From Aquicoccus sp. G2-2 (GTDB lineage Bacteria > Pseudomonadota > Alphaproteobacteria > Rhodobacterales > Rhodobacteraceae), in contig NZ_JAYDCK010000003.1 of assembly GCF_034555965.1 (NCBI RefSeq), forward strand, positions 1 to 64,000: DNA of 64,000 nucleotides, given 5' to 3'. Position numbers and translations under genes: made by a program. Under the pieces are notes generated by a model. The model saw only the letters and a list, made by a program, of their open reading frames with translations. It made no database searches and was not told the origin of the DNA. Below are positions 47,293 through 56,040 of this stretch, in pieces (position 1 is the first letter of the stretch; the number at the start of each line of letters is the position of its first letter).

Positions 47293-48288
47293 ATGGAACA
47301 AGCGGCGAAGGCCCAGAGTTGGCGCACATACAGCCCGAATCAGGCGATGATCGTGTTTGCGTTGACGCTGCTGATCTTTGTGGTGTTGTGCGTCGGCCTT
47401 CCGGGCTTCCTGTCGGTCGGGAACCTGTTCACTTTGGCGCGCTCCGTCTCGATCCTTGGTATTCTCGGGCTTGGCATGGCGGTCGTGGTGATCGGGCGGG
47501 GTATCGACCTGTCGCAGATTGCAATACTTGCCATCTCTGCTGCCATCGCAATCACCCTGATCAATGCGGGCGTCCCTGAGGCGGCGAGCCTGATGATTGG
47601 GTTGTTGGTGTCGATCCTGGCGGGAATGCTCAACGGGTTTCTTGTGTCGGTGGTGGAAATTCCGCCGCTGTTCACCACGCTGGCGTCAAGCTTGCTCATG
47701 CTTGGCCTGACCCGCGCATTCGTCGTGCCGCATTATCAGGTTTTTCTGGAGGGTAAGGCCGATTTCATTCAGGCGCTGGGTGGCACCATTGCGGGCGGGC
47801 TTCCGGTGCCGGTGCTGATCTTTGCGATTTGCGCCGTGATCCTGCACCTGTTTCTGTCAAAGACCGTTCTGGGGCGGTTCATTTATGCCCATGGCGACAA
47901 TTCCGAAGCGGCGCGGCTTACCGGGATCGGAACCCGGCCGCTTACAATGCTGGAATACGGCATTTGTGGCGCGATTGGCTTTGTCGGCGGCGTGGTCATG
48001 ACTGGCTCAACCTCTCTGATGCATCTTCAGATTGCGGAATCGACAATGATTTTCGATGTGATTCTGGTGGTTGTGCTGGGCGGGGTCAGTCTGGTTGGCG
48101 GGCGTGGCAACGTGATGAGCGTAATAGCGGGCACACTTCTGATTGGCGTGTTGCTGAACGCGATGACGATTCTCAACCTCGATATTCAGACGCAGAACAT
48201 GATCAAGGGCGGCGTGCTTCTCGGTGCGATTATTTTCGACAGCTACATGCACCCACGCGACGAGGAAACGGCGAAACAGGGAGACTGA
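47293..48288 (+). CDS. ABC transporter permease, ribose/sugar (RbsC) type
   Basis: A 331-residue inner-membrane permease with about nine hydrophobic helices, of the BPD_transp_2 family used by ribose- and AI-2-type importers. The GMAVVVIGRGIDLSQIAILAIS stretch and the cytoplasmic EAARLTGIGTRPLTMLEYGICG loop, which contacts the ATPase, are diagnostic. It is the first gene of the importer operon, followed by the binding protein. A second permease gene lies further along, so the channel is probably a heterodimer. Ligands of this family are sugars, polyols or lactones. Confidence 0.93.
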   Translation: MEQAAKAQSWRTYSPNQAMIVFALTLLIFVVLCVGLPGFLSVGNLFTLARSVSILGILGLGMAVVVIGRGIDLSQIAILAISAAIAITLINAGVPEAASLMIGLLVSILAGMLNGFLVSVVEIPPLFTTLASSLLMLGLTRAFVVPHYQVFLEGKADFIQALGGTIAGGLPVPVLIFAICAVILHLFLSKTVLGRFIYAHGDNSEAARLTGIGTRPLTMLEYGICGAIGFVGGVVMTGSTSLMHLQIAESTMIFDVILVVVLGGVSLVGGRGNVMSVIAGTLLIGVLLNAMTILNLDIQTQNMIKGGVLLGAIIFDSYMHPRDEETAKQGD

Positions 48289-48346
48289 CCCACGGCCATG
48301 CTGTGTGGCTGTGGACGAAAAAAACATTTCAAGGGAGGAATAACAA

Positions 48347-49363
48347 ATGACTAATAGCAGAATTTCCAGAGTTGCAACCGGGGCAATGGTTGCCCTTGCG
48401 GTTGCCGGAGCCGGGCTGATGTGGGCGGGCAAGGCCAACGCCGCAGACCCAAGGACAAAGCTTTTTGACGAGTTCACGGCGGCCACCGAAGGCAAGACAA
48501 TTGCCTGGGTGCCGGTCTGGCTCGGCGTGCTGGAGTCCGAGTGGACGACGGTCATGAAGGAGAATTTCGAAGATCACGGGATCAAGTTCATTGTCCGCGA
48601 TCCGAATTTCAAATCCGATATTCAGCTTCAGGCGGTCAGCACGCTGATCAACGAAAAGCCGGATATCCTGATTGTGCAGAACCCGACGACGACGCTGCTT
48701 GCCCGCGAATTGAAGCGCGCCATGGCGGAGGGTATCAAGGTCATTCAGGTTAACATGGCGTCAAACACGCTGACCGATGCCTATGTCGGGGCGGATGTTC
48801 CGCGGATGGGCCGTATGCTTGCTCATGAGGCGATTGAAGCGTGTGGCAGCGGCAAAGGCACCGGCAAGGTGGCGATCCTGCAAGGCGAGGCAACGGCGGC
48901 GTATTCGCTTGATATGACGCTGGCGATGACCAAGGTTCTGGAGGCTGACTCCTCGATGAGTGTGGTGTCGTCGCAGCCAGTAAACTGGGATGCCAACAAG
49001 GCGTCTGAAGTCACTACCAACGTGCTTCAGCAGAACCCCGATTTGTGCGCGATCATTAGTGTATGGGGGCCACAGACCGCAGGTGCGGCACAGGCGGTCA
49101 AGAATGCCGGTATGTCCGATCAGGTGAAAATTTTCGTGGGCAGCGATGGCCAGCCTGCAGATTGTGAAATGGTCGAGAAGGGGCTTTATACCAAGAACCT
49201 GTCTTATACCGCCGACCGGCAAGCCAACCAGATTGTCGCGGCGGCGCTTGCCCTGCTTCAGGATGATCGCCCGGCCGGGTCCACGCAGTATGCCTTTTAC
49301 ACGACAAACTACTGGGTCACTGGCCCGCAAGACCGGCAGTATTGCTTCACCGCGCCTGACTAA
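48347..49363 (+). CDS. sugar-type ABC transporter substrate-binding protein
   Basis: A 338-residue periplasmic binding protein of the PBP1 (RbsB-like) group. The signal peptide (VALAVAGAGLMWAGKANA) ends near residue 30. TIAWVPVWLGVLESEWTTVMKENFEDHG is the first strand-helix of the fold; PDILIVQNPTTTLLARELKRA and AIISVWGPQTAGAAQAVKNAG fit the ligand-binding lobes. It delivers the substrate to the paired permeases. GGGAGG precedes the ATG. A strong hairpin follows the gene and would reduce readthrough, giving excess binding protein. Confidence 0.93.
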   Translation: MTNSRISRVATGAMVALAVAGAGLMWAGKANAADPRTKLFDEFTAATEGKTIAWVPVWLGVLESEWTTVMKENFEDHGIKFIVRDPNFKSDIQLQAVSTLINEKPDILIVQNPTTTLLARELKRAMAEGIKVIQVNMASNTLTDAYVGADVPRMGRMLAHEAIEACGSGKGTGKVAILQGEATAAYSLDMTLAMTKVLEADSSMSVVSSQPVNWDANKASEVTTNVLQQNPDLCAIISVWGPQTAGAAQAVKNAGMSDQVKIFVGSDGQPADCEMVEKGLYTKNLSYTADRQANQIVAAALALLQDDRPAGSTQYAFYTTNYWVTGPQDRQYCFTAPD

Positions 49364-49380
49364 GCTGGTCTCAACAACGC

Positions 49381-49412
49381 ACCGGCACCCTGATTGGGTG
49401 CCGGTCTCTTTT
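49381..49412 (+). terminator. intercistronic terminator after binding protein
   Basis: Ten-base arms ACCGGCACCC and GGGTGCCGGT with a five-base loop, followed by CTCTTTT. It lies inside the transporter operon, so it probably causes partial termination. Confidence 0.88.
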
Positions 49413-49439
49413 CCCAATCGAACAGGTTAGGACACCAAA

Positions 49440-51586
49440 GTGCGCAAGCTCTGGTATCGCATCTCACCGCAAATGGTCATGGGCGAGCTTTTGGAAAAGC
49501 GATGGATGGAGCCGGTTATTCCGTTCATTCTGATGTTCGTCGTCTTTCTGGTTTTCGTCATTGCCATCCCTGACTACGGCTCGGTTACGGCGCTGCAACA
49601 GTTGATGCGCAGCTTCCCCGAGCAGGCGCTTGTCGCCATGGCGATGGCGTTGTCGATCCTGTCGGGGGGTATTGACCTGTCGGTTGGGGCGGTTTTCGCC
49701 ATGGCAAACTTCTTTGCGCTGTATTTCGTTATGGTGCTGGAATGGCCATTGCCGTTGGCGTTTGCGGCGGTGCTGCTTTGGGGGGTGGTTATTGGTGCCG
49801 TGAATGGCGGCTTGATCGCTTATGCGAAGACGCGCCCGTTTTTGACCACGATGGTGGTGCTGATCGTCGTTCGCGCGCTTTATAACAAGGTAACGGTCGC
49901 CTATACGACCGATCTTGCCAGTGCCTATGTCGATAACGCGACCTGGGATTTCATCGGGATCGGCTCTGTCTTTGGGGTGCCGGTGAACATGCTGTGCCTG
50001 ATTGTGATCGGCATCGGTTCGCATTTCTTTCTGACGCGGGTTCGGGCGGGGGTGCATATCATGGCCGTCGGCTCCAGCCGGAAAGCTGCACGGCACGCCG
50101 GGATCAACGTGAAACGGTCGCTTTTTCTGGCCTATATCATGGCCGGTGTGCTTGGCTCGTTTGCCGGATTTCTGTATGCCGCGCGGCAAAACAGTGCCGG
50201 AACGGACACCGGAGTTGGCTGGGAGGTCAACGCGCTTGCCGCGGCGGTTGTCGGCGGGATCAGCCTGTCCGGGGGCGCGGCAGTACCAGCCGGGCGCTGA
50301 TCGGGGCGGCGACGATCTTTCTGTTGATCAACGGGTTGGTGCAGTTGGGCACGCATGGCAGCCTGACCACGGCGGCGATTGGATTTTTGCTGCTGGCGGC
50401 GGTCGGCTTCAACGTCAAGTTCGTGAAGAACAAGAGCAAGATTCTGCAAAAGATTTATGTATCCCCGACCTTGGTCGAGTTCACAGCGCCGCCGTCCATT
50501 GCGCGCGACAGTGGCACGGCCTTTGCCGAGAATGATCGCCTGCTTGACGTTGAGCCGCTGGCGCTGGGCAAGATCGAAGGGCCGGAGGATGTTATCCTCG
50601 ACAGCAATGACCACCTTTATACGGTGAACCGGAACGGTTCGATCATTCGCTTTCTGGCGCCGGATTATGAAACACGCGAGGAGTTTGCCCGGATCGGCGG
50701 GCGGCCGCTTGGGCTGGCGATGGACGAGGAAGAGAATATCCTTGCCTGCGTGTCGGGCATGGGGGTTTACGGGGTGCGGCCTGATCGGTCGATCTTCAAG
50801 GTGACGGACGAGACAAGCCGCAGCATGTTCCGGCTTAAGGACGACTCGCGTATTTTGCTTGCGGACGATCTTGATGTCGCGCCTGACGGGAGGATTTTCT
50901 TCAGCGATGCCTCGACACGCTATGACTTGTCGGACTGGGCGCTGGACGGGTTTGAGGGGCGCGGGAACGGGCGGTTGATCTGCTATGATCCGGCCTCTGA
51001 CAAGACTACCACGGTTCTCAAGAACCTGACCTTCCCGAATGGCATTTGCATTGCGCATGACGGTCAGTCGTTGTTTTGGGCAAGCACTTGGCAGTGCAAG
51101 ATTTACCGCTATTGGATTGACGGCCCGCGCAGCGGCGAGTGCGAGGTTGTGATCGACAATCTTCCCGGCTTCCCGGACAACATCAACCGCGCCTCTGACG
51201 GCACTTACTGGCTGGCGCTGGTCGGGTTGCGATCGCCGGTTTATGATCTGGCGATGGCGGACCCGTCTTTTCGGGTGCGGATGGTCAAGCAGATACCGCC
51301 CGACGAATGGCTGTGCCCCGGCATCAACTATGGTTGTGTGCTGAAATTCGATGACACAGGCAGCATCCTTGAATCGCTCTGGGATCCGGGTGCGACGAAC
51401 CACCCGACGATTACCTCGATGCGCGAACACAAGGGATATCTCTATATCGGTGGGCTTGAGAATAACCGGATCGGGCGGCTGCATCTGCCGGATGCTGACC
51501 CGGACTGGACGAGTTGGGACTCCTATTATGGCAATGGCAAGGCTGTGCCCGCCGCCCGGCCCGCTTTGACCAGAAAGGCAGGCTGA
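49440..51586 (+). pseudogene. ABC permease fused to SMP-30-like beta-propeller, one-base frameshift
   Basis: The first part (GTG 49440) is an RbsC-type permease with SILSGGIDLSVGAVFAMANF and AARHAGINVKRSLFLAYIM; the frame ends at 50300 right in the GGISLSGG motif. One extra base in GGGGG at 50271-50275 restores GGISLSGGRGSTSRALIGA and continues through the last helices into a 400-residue SMP-30/strictosidine-synthase-like propeller (DSNDHLYTVNRNGSIIRFL, LADDLDVAPDGRIFFSD, FPNGICIAHDGQSLFWAST, FPDNINRASDGTYWLALVG). The joined protein has 715 residues. The propeller would sit on the cytoplasmic side if the C-terminus is inside, as in RbsC. Such lactonase-like domains open lactones or hydrolyse esters. 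Confidence 0.82.
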
Positions 51587-51587
51587 C

Positions 51588-52709
51588 ATGTCGATTGCAC
51601 GCGAAATCGTTGAGCGGGTCTTTTTCCCTAACCGTGATCCTCATGCGATCCCGGTGCTTGATGGCGGGTTTTCCCCCAACACGCGGCTGGATGATGCGGA
51701 GGATGTGGCGGAGATTGACACCCCGGATGCGCTGGCGGTCGGGGGCGATGGTGCCGTGTTCGTCTCGTCGGGGTGCGAAATCCTGCGGTTCGGGAACCGG
51801 GACTTTTCCCAACCGGAACAGTTCGCCGCATTCGAACACCCGGTCGGCGCGCTGGCCTTCGGAAATGGGCGGCTTTATGTGGCGCTCGCCGGGCAGGGTG
51901 TTGTCGCGTTGGATGACTCTGGCCAAGAGGTCAAAAGGCTGGAAATCGTTGGCCGTGAGCGGCTTGGCTGTGTGACGGCGATCGCGGTGGGCGGTGACGG
52001 GTCGGTTTTCGTGGCCGATGGATCGCGTGGCAACGACGCGGGCAACTGGTTGAAAGACCTGATGGAAAAACGCCCCGGTTCGGGGCGCATCATCGGGTGT
52101 AGTGGTGATCTGGACGCCGCGAACGTGCTGTGCGACGGGCTTTCGTGGCCTGCGGGGATTGCCGCGGATGGCGAGATGTTGTTGGTCACAGAGGCTTGGG
52201 CGCACCGGCTTTTGTCAATCCCGCGCAAGGGCGGCATGGCACGGGTCGTGGTGAAGAACTTTGCGGGCTATCCGTCCCGCATTCAGCCTGCGTCTGCTGG
52301 CGGGCACTGGGTTTCTTTCTTCGCGGTGCGCACCCAGTTGACCGAGTTTGTGCTGCGCGAGGATGCGTTCCGCAAACTGATGATGGAGCGTATTGACCGG
52401 AACCTGTGGATCGGGCCGTCACTTGGCGATCACTTCGATTACCGGGAACCGACGCAGGTGGGCCGGATCAAGAAGCTTGGCATTCAAAAACCATGGGCAC
52501 CGCCGCGTTCTTATGGGCTGGTTGCGCGGGTCAATGAAGCGGGTGAGGCCATCGAGAGCCTGCATAGCCGGGTCTCCGGAGAGACGCATGGCATAACCGA
52601 CCTGGCCGAATCCGCAGGGCGGCTTTGGATGATTTCGAAGGGGCACCGCAAGCTTGTCTCTGTTGCTGTTGACCGTGGGCCAGCCGCGTCCGCAAGAGGG
52701 GTGTCATGA
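51588..52709 (+). CDS. SMP-30/gluconolactonase-like beta-propeller protein
   Basis: A 373-residue protein of the SMP-30/LRE or strictosidine-synthase-like superfamily with about six propeller blades: TPDALAVGGDGAVFVSS, GCVTAIAVGGDGSVFVADG, LSWPAGIAADGEMLLVTEAW, and GYPSRIQPASAGGHWVSFF. Acidic and asparagine residues in such blades bind a metal used in lactone hydrolysis. No signal peptide is seen, so it is probably cytoplasmic. It starts two bases after the fusion gene and overlaps the ATPase gene (ATGA). It is distinct from the propeller fused to the permease, giving the operon two such domains. Confidence 0.85.
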   Translation: MSIAREIVERVFFPNRDPHAIPVLDGGFSPNTRLDDAEDVAEIDTPDALAVGGDGAVFVSSGCEILRFGNRDFSQPEQFAAFEHPVGALAFGNGRLYVALAGQGVVALDDSGQEVKRLEIVGRERLGCVTAIAVGGDGSVFVADGSRGNDAGNWLKDLMEKRPGSGRIIGCSGDLDAANVLCDGLSWPAGIAADGEMLLVTEAWAHRLLSIPRKGGMARVVVKNFAGYPSRIQPASAGGHWVSFFAVRTQLTEFVLREDAFRKLMMERIDRNLWIGPSLGDHFDYREPTQVGRIKKLGIQKPWAPPRSYGLVARVNEAGEAIESLHSRVSGETHGITDLAESAGRLWMISKGHRKLVSVAVDRGPAASARGVS

Positions 52710-54232
52710 TGGTGGCAACTGCTGATCCTATTCTGAAAATTATTGCCGGCACCAAAACCTATGGCGGTGTTCACGCGATCGAGAATGTTGATTTCGACGT
52801 GCGTGCCGGGGAGATTCATGCCCTGCTGGGGGAGAATGGTGCCGGGAAATCGACCCTGTGCAAGGCAATTTCAGGGGCGATCCAGCTAACGGCGGGCGAA
52901 TATGTTCTGGGGGGTGAGACGGTTTCGTTTGGCTCACCTGGGGATGCGTTGAATGCCGGGGTTGCCATGGTTTATCAGGAAACCAGCCTGGTGCCGTCGA
53001 TGACGGTTGCGCAGAACCTTGAGTTGGGCATGGAAAAGCCGATCACCAATTTCAGAAAGATCAACATTGCGGCCCAGCAATCGCAACAATCGCTGAATTT
53101 CAATGTGGACCCGCTTGCCTTGGTCGAGACACTTGGCACCGCGAAGCGGCAGATGGTCGAGATTGCACGGGCGGTGCGGCACAATGCGCGAGTCATCATA
53201 TTTGACGAACCCACGGCCAGCCTGACGCCGGAGGAAATTCAGCATCTGTTTCATTTGCTAAACCGGCTGCGCAGGCAAGGCGTGGCGATCATTTTCATCT
53301 CTCATGCGCTGGAAGAGGCGCTGGAGATGGCCGACCGGATCACCGTGCTGCGCGATGGCAAGCTGATCGAGACCGGATCCGCAAAGGCGCTTGATCGGGA
53401 AAGCGTGATTCGGATGATGGTTGGGCGTGAAGAGACGGTGATGAGCAAGGTCGAGGATACAGGCCATGCACCGACGCCACCGCCCGCACAAGATATTCGC
53501 CGCCGGGTGCTGACGGTTGAGAACGTGACGATGGGAAGTGTGGTCAAGAACATGTCGTTTTCGGCCTATGCGGGTGAGGTTGTCGGGTTGGCCGGTCTGG
53601 TCGGGGCGGGCCGAACCGAAGTTGCGCAAATCATCTGTGGCGCGCACAAGCGTAATTTTCTGCGCGGTGGTCTGATCTTGCTGAATGACAAGCCGATCCG
53701 CTACCGTGTCCCGCGTCAGGCAGTGCGCGACGGGATCGCCTACATCACCGAGGATCGCAAGCTTGACGGGTTCTTCGAGACCATGACCGCCGATGACAAT
53801 ATCTATCTTGGGCATCTCAGTTCTCCCAAGGGCAGACGCTGGTTCTATTCATTGAAAGAGCGCAAGGCGGTGGCGGATCGTTGGGTTGATACGCTTGGTA
53901 TTTCGGCGCTGAAGCGGTCCCTGAAAATTGTCGAATATTCAGGCGGCAACCAACAGAAAGTTGTGGTCGCCAAGTCGCTGGTTCAGGACCCGCAGGTGGT
54001 GATTTTTGATGAGCCGACGCGGGGCGTTGATGTAGGGGCCATTCCGCAAATCCATGCGTCGATCAGGAAACTTGCCGAACGCGGGCTCGCCGTTATCGTT
54101 ATTTCGTCCTATCTGCCTGAAGTCATGGCGATTTCAGACCGTATTCTTGTGGCAAGAGGCGGGCGGATCGTTGAAGAGATGGCCGCCGCCGATGCCACGG
54201 AAGAAAAGATCATGTATGCGGCGATCCACTAA
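52706..54232 (+). CDS. sugar ABC transporter ATP-binding protein (RbsA type)
   Basis: A 508-residue double ATPase that powers the importer. The first nucleotide-binding domain has GENGAGKST, a signature region near GTAKRQMVEIARA and IIFDEPTASL. The second has GLVGAGRTE as the usual degenerate Walker A, EYSGGNQQKVVVAKSL as the signature and VIFDEPTRGVDVG. It closes the operon, with its ATG overlapping the previous stop. Two complete halves are normal for ribose-type importers. Confidence 0.95.
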   Translation: MMVATADPILKIIAGTKTYGGVHAIENVDFDVRAGEIHALLGENGAGKSTLCKAISGAIQLTAGEYVLGGETVSFGSPGDALNAGVAMVYQETSLVPSMTVAQNLELGMEKPITNFRKINIAAQQSQQSLNFNVDPLALVETLGTAKRQMVEIARAVRHNARVIIFDEPTASLTPEEIQHLFHLLNRLRRQGVAIIFISHALEEALEMADRITVLRDGKLIETGSAKALDRESVIRMMVGREETVMSKVEDTGHAPTPPPAQDIRRRVLTVENVTMGSVVKNMSFSAYAGEVVGLAGLVGAGRTEVAQIICGAHKRNFLRGGLILLNDKPIRYRVPRQAVRDGIAYITEDRKLDGFFETMTADDNIYLGHLSSPKGRRWFYSLKERKAVADRWVDTLGISALKRSLKIVEYSGGNQQKVVVAKSLVQDPQVVIFDEPTRGVDVGAIPQIHASIRKLAERGLAVIVISSYLPEVMAISDRILVARGGRIVEEMAAADATEEKIMYAAIH

Positions 54233-54284
54233 AGCGTCAGGTCTTTAGCCCGTGGGTGCGCTTTCTGGTGCTCCGGGTGGTTTT

Positions 54285-55001
54285 TCAGAGTGCCATGCGG
54301 CTGGCGAGCCTGTCTTGCACCATTCCTTCCAGCCGGGCCAGCTCGGAGCCTGCTGCGCGGGCGCTGTGTCTGGTTTGGGCAAGGTTTTGGGCGGCACAGG
54401 CGAGGGCGGCATCGTCGGCGCTGTGGGCGACGCCGTGGAGGAATTGCGCCAGATAAGCGAGCGAGCGTGCAGTTTGCCGGTCGCCCAGAAGGTCAGCGAC
54501 ATGCGCCAGATCATCGCGGTAGGCGGCCCGGTCCGGCCGGATTTTCGTATCGTTGAGCGCGCGCGGGCCGCTTGGTTGCCGCTCTGCCGGGAGATGGGCC
54601 AGGATTGCCTGTTGGAAGAGCGTGAGGCTGCTGACCGGCTTGGCCAGAAAGCCATCCGCACCCGCCGCAAGGGCGCGCGCTTCGGCATTGTCGTCGCCGC
54701 TGATCCCGAGCACGACGCTGATGCGCGGTGTTATCGCGTTCACGTCCGAAATCAGATCGGCGCCGGAGCCGTCGGGCAAGCCGAGGTCGATCAGGATTGC
54801 GGAGGGGCGGTAAACTTGCAAATGGCGGCGCGCGGAGGTCAGGCAATCGGCCCGACGAATGCGCGCGCCTGAGCGCAGGCAGAGCAACCGCAGGGCTTCG
54901 CTGGCGAAACGGCTGTCTTCGACCACGAGGATGGTGAGGCCCAGAAGCGGGCGTGCGGCGGTTGGTAAGCAGGGCGACGGGCGGAGGCCGAATTCATCCA
55001 T
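54285..55001 (-). CDS. response regulator receiver protein, no DNA-binding output
   Basis: A 238-residue protein with one CheY-like receiver domain (about 22-140): LTILVVEDSRF gives the acidic pocket, ILIDLGLPDGSG the phospho-accepting aspartate and GFLAKPVSSL the conserved lysine. The C-terminal 90 residues are helical (LAHVADLLGDRQTARSLAYL) and resemble no DNA-binding output; a histidine phosphotransfer-like bundle is possible. Start chosen at ATG 55001 rather than 55055 because AAGGAA lies upstream. No histidine kinase gene is adjacent. Confidence 0.83.
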   Translation of the reverse strand: MDEFGLRPSPCLPTAARPLLGLTILVVEDSRFASEALRLLCLRSGARIRRADCLTSARRHLQVYRPSAILIDLGLPDGSGADLISDVNAITPRISVVLGISGDDNAEARALAAGADGFLAKPVSSLTLFQQAILAHLPAERQPSGPRALNDTKIRPDRAAYRDDLAHVADLLGDRQTARSLAYLAQFLHGVAHSADDAALACAAQNLAQTRHSARAAGSELARLEGMVQDRLASRMAL

Positions 55002-55303
55002 GGCAGGGTTCCTTTGGTGATAATCGAGAGAGCGTGTGCCTGAAGGATGCGGCAAGCGTGCCTAATGCTTGGTTAATGGGGCGCGATATATTGTCTGCTT
55101 GCCACAAACGCCTGTGGCAAAGAGCGCTCGCGGGTGTTTTACGGTGAAGCAATCTGCGGATGTTGGCCCGAGTTGCCTTGGGGGCGCGTCCACTTATCCG
55201 CCCGAAGGGCCGGGCGCATGCTTGCACTGAAGCAGGTGGCGGCGCATAAGGGCCGCGCGCCTGCGCAAGGCGAAATCCGGGGTGAGTAGAGGAACCCAAG
55301 GCC
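55002..55303. other. divergent gap between response regulator and mce
   Basis: No gene seen. It carries the promoters of both flanking genes. Short frames have no ribosome sites. Confidence 0.35.
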
Positions 55304-55708
55304 ATGATCGGACGATTGAACCATGTTGCCATTGCCGTGCCTGATCTGGAGGCGGCAACCGAGCAATATCGCAGCACGCTGGGCGCGAAAGTGAACCCGC
55401 CGCAGGATGAGCCGGATCATGGCGTGACGGTGGTTTTCATCGAGTTGCCCAATACCAAGATCGAGCTGCTTTACCCGTTGGGGGAAAATTCCCCCATCGC
55501 CGGGTTTCTTGAGAAAAACCCGGCGGGGGGTATTCATCATGTCTGTTATGAGGTGGATGATATTCTTGCGGCGCGCGACCATCTGAAGGCGCGCGGTGCG
55601 CGGGTTCTGGGAAGTGGCGAACCGAAGATCGGGGCGCATGGCAAGCCGGTGCTGTTCCTTCATCCGAAGGATTTTCAAGGTACATTGGTGGAACTGGAGC
55701 AGGTCTGA
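55304..55708 (+). CDS. mce: methylmalonyl-CoA epimerase
   Basis: Interconverts the R and S forms of methylmalonyl-CoA in propionyl-CoA breakdown. The 134-residue VOC-fold protein begins RLNHVAIAVPDLEAATEQYR and contains IHHVCYEVDDI and the metal glutamate near the end (GTLVELEQV). The histidines of the two modules and the length match known epimerases. The end overlaps a DUF1467 gene (TGATG), a pairing that recurs in Rhodobacteraceae. The mutase gene is not in view. Confidence 0.94.
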   Translation: MIGRLNHVAIAVPDLEAATEQYRSTLGAKVNPPQDEPDHGVTVVFIELPNTKIELLYPLGENSPIAGFLEKNPAGGIHHVCYEVDDILAARDHLKARGARVLGSGEPKIGAHGKPVLFLHPKDFQGTLVELEQV

Positions 55709-56022
55709 TGAGTATCGTCTCGGCAGTGGTTCTTTATGTTGTGATCTGGTTCATGACGTTTCTGACGATCATCCCGATCCGGCTGAAAACGCAGGGCGAC
55801 GTGGGCGAGATCGTGCCGGGCACCCATGCGGGCGCGCCGCATGAGCACGGGTTGAAAAAGAAGGCCTGGATCGCCACCGCGATTGCGGTGGTGTTGTGGA
55901 TACTCATTGCCGGGATCATCTTCAGCGGCGTGATTACGCTACGCGATATCGACTTTTTCCACCGGCTTGACTGGAACCTGTCCGATACGCCGGGCACACA
56001 ACGGATGTTGATCAAGCACTAA
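55708..56022 (+). CDS. DUF1467 membrane protein
   Basis: A 104-residue inner-membrane protein with two hydrophobic helices: VVLYVVIWFMTFLTIIPI near the start and IATAIAVVLWILIAGIIFSGV in the middle. A short loop carries PGTHAGAPHEHGLKKKA, the DUF1467 signature. Function is unknown. It overlaps mce by one base, so the two are co-translated; a role linked to methylmalonyl-CoA is possible but unproven. Confidence 0.9.
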   Translation: MSIVSAVVLYVVIWFMTFLTIIPIRLKTQGDVGEIVPGTHAGAPHEHGLKKKAWIATAIAVVLWILIAGIIFSGVITLRDIDFFHRLDWNLSDTPGTQRMLIKH

Positions 56023-56040
56023 AGCGCTATTTGCGGGTGT

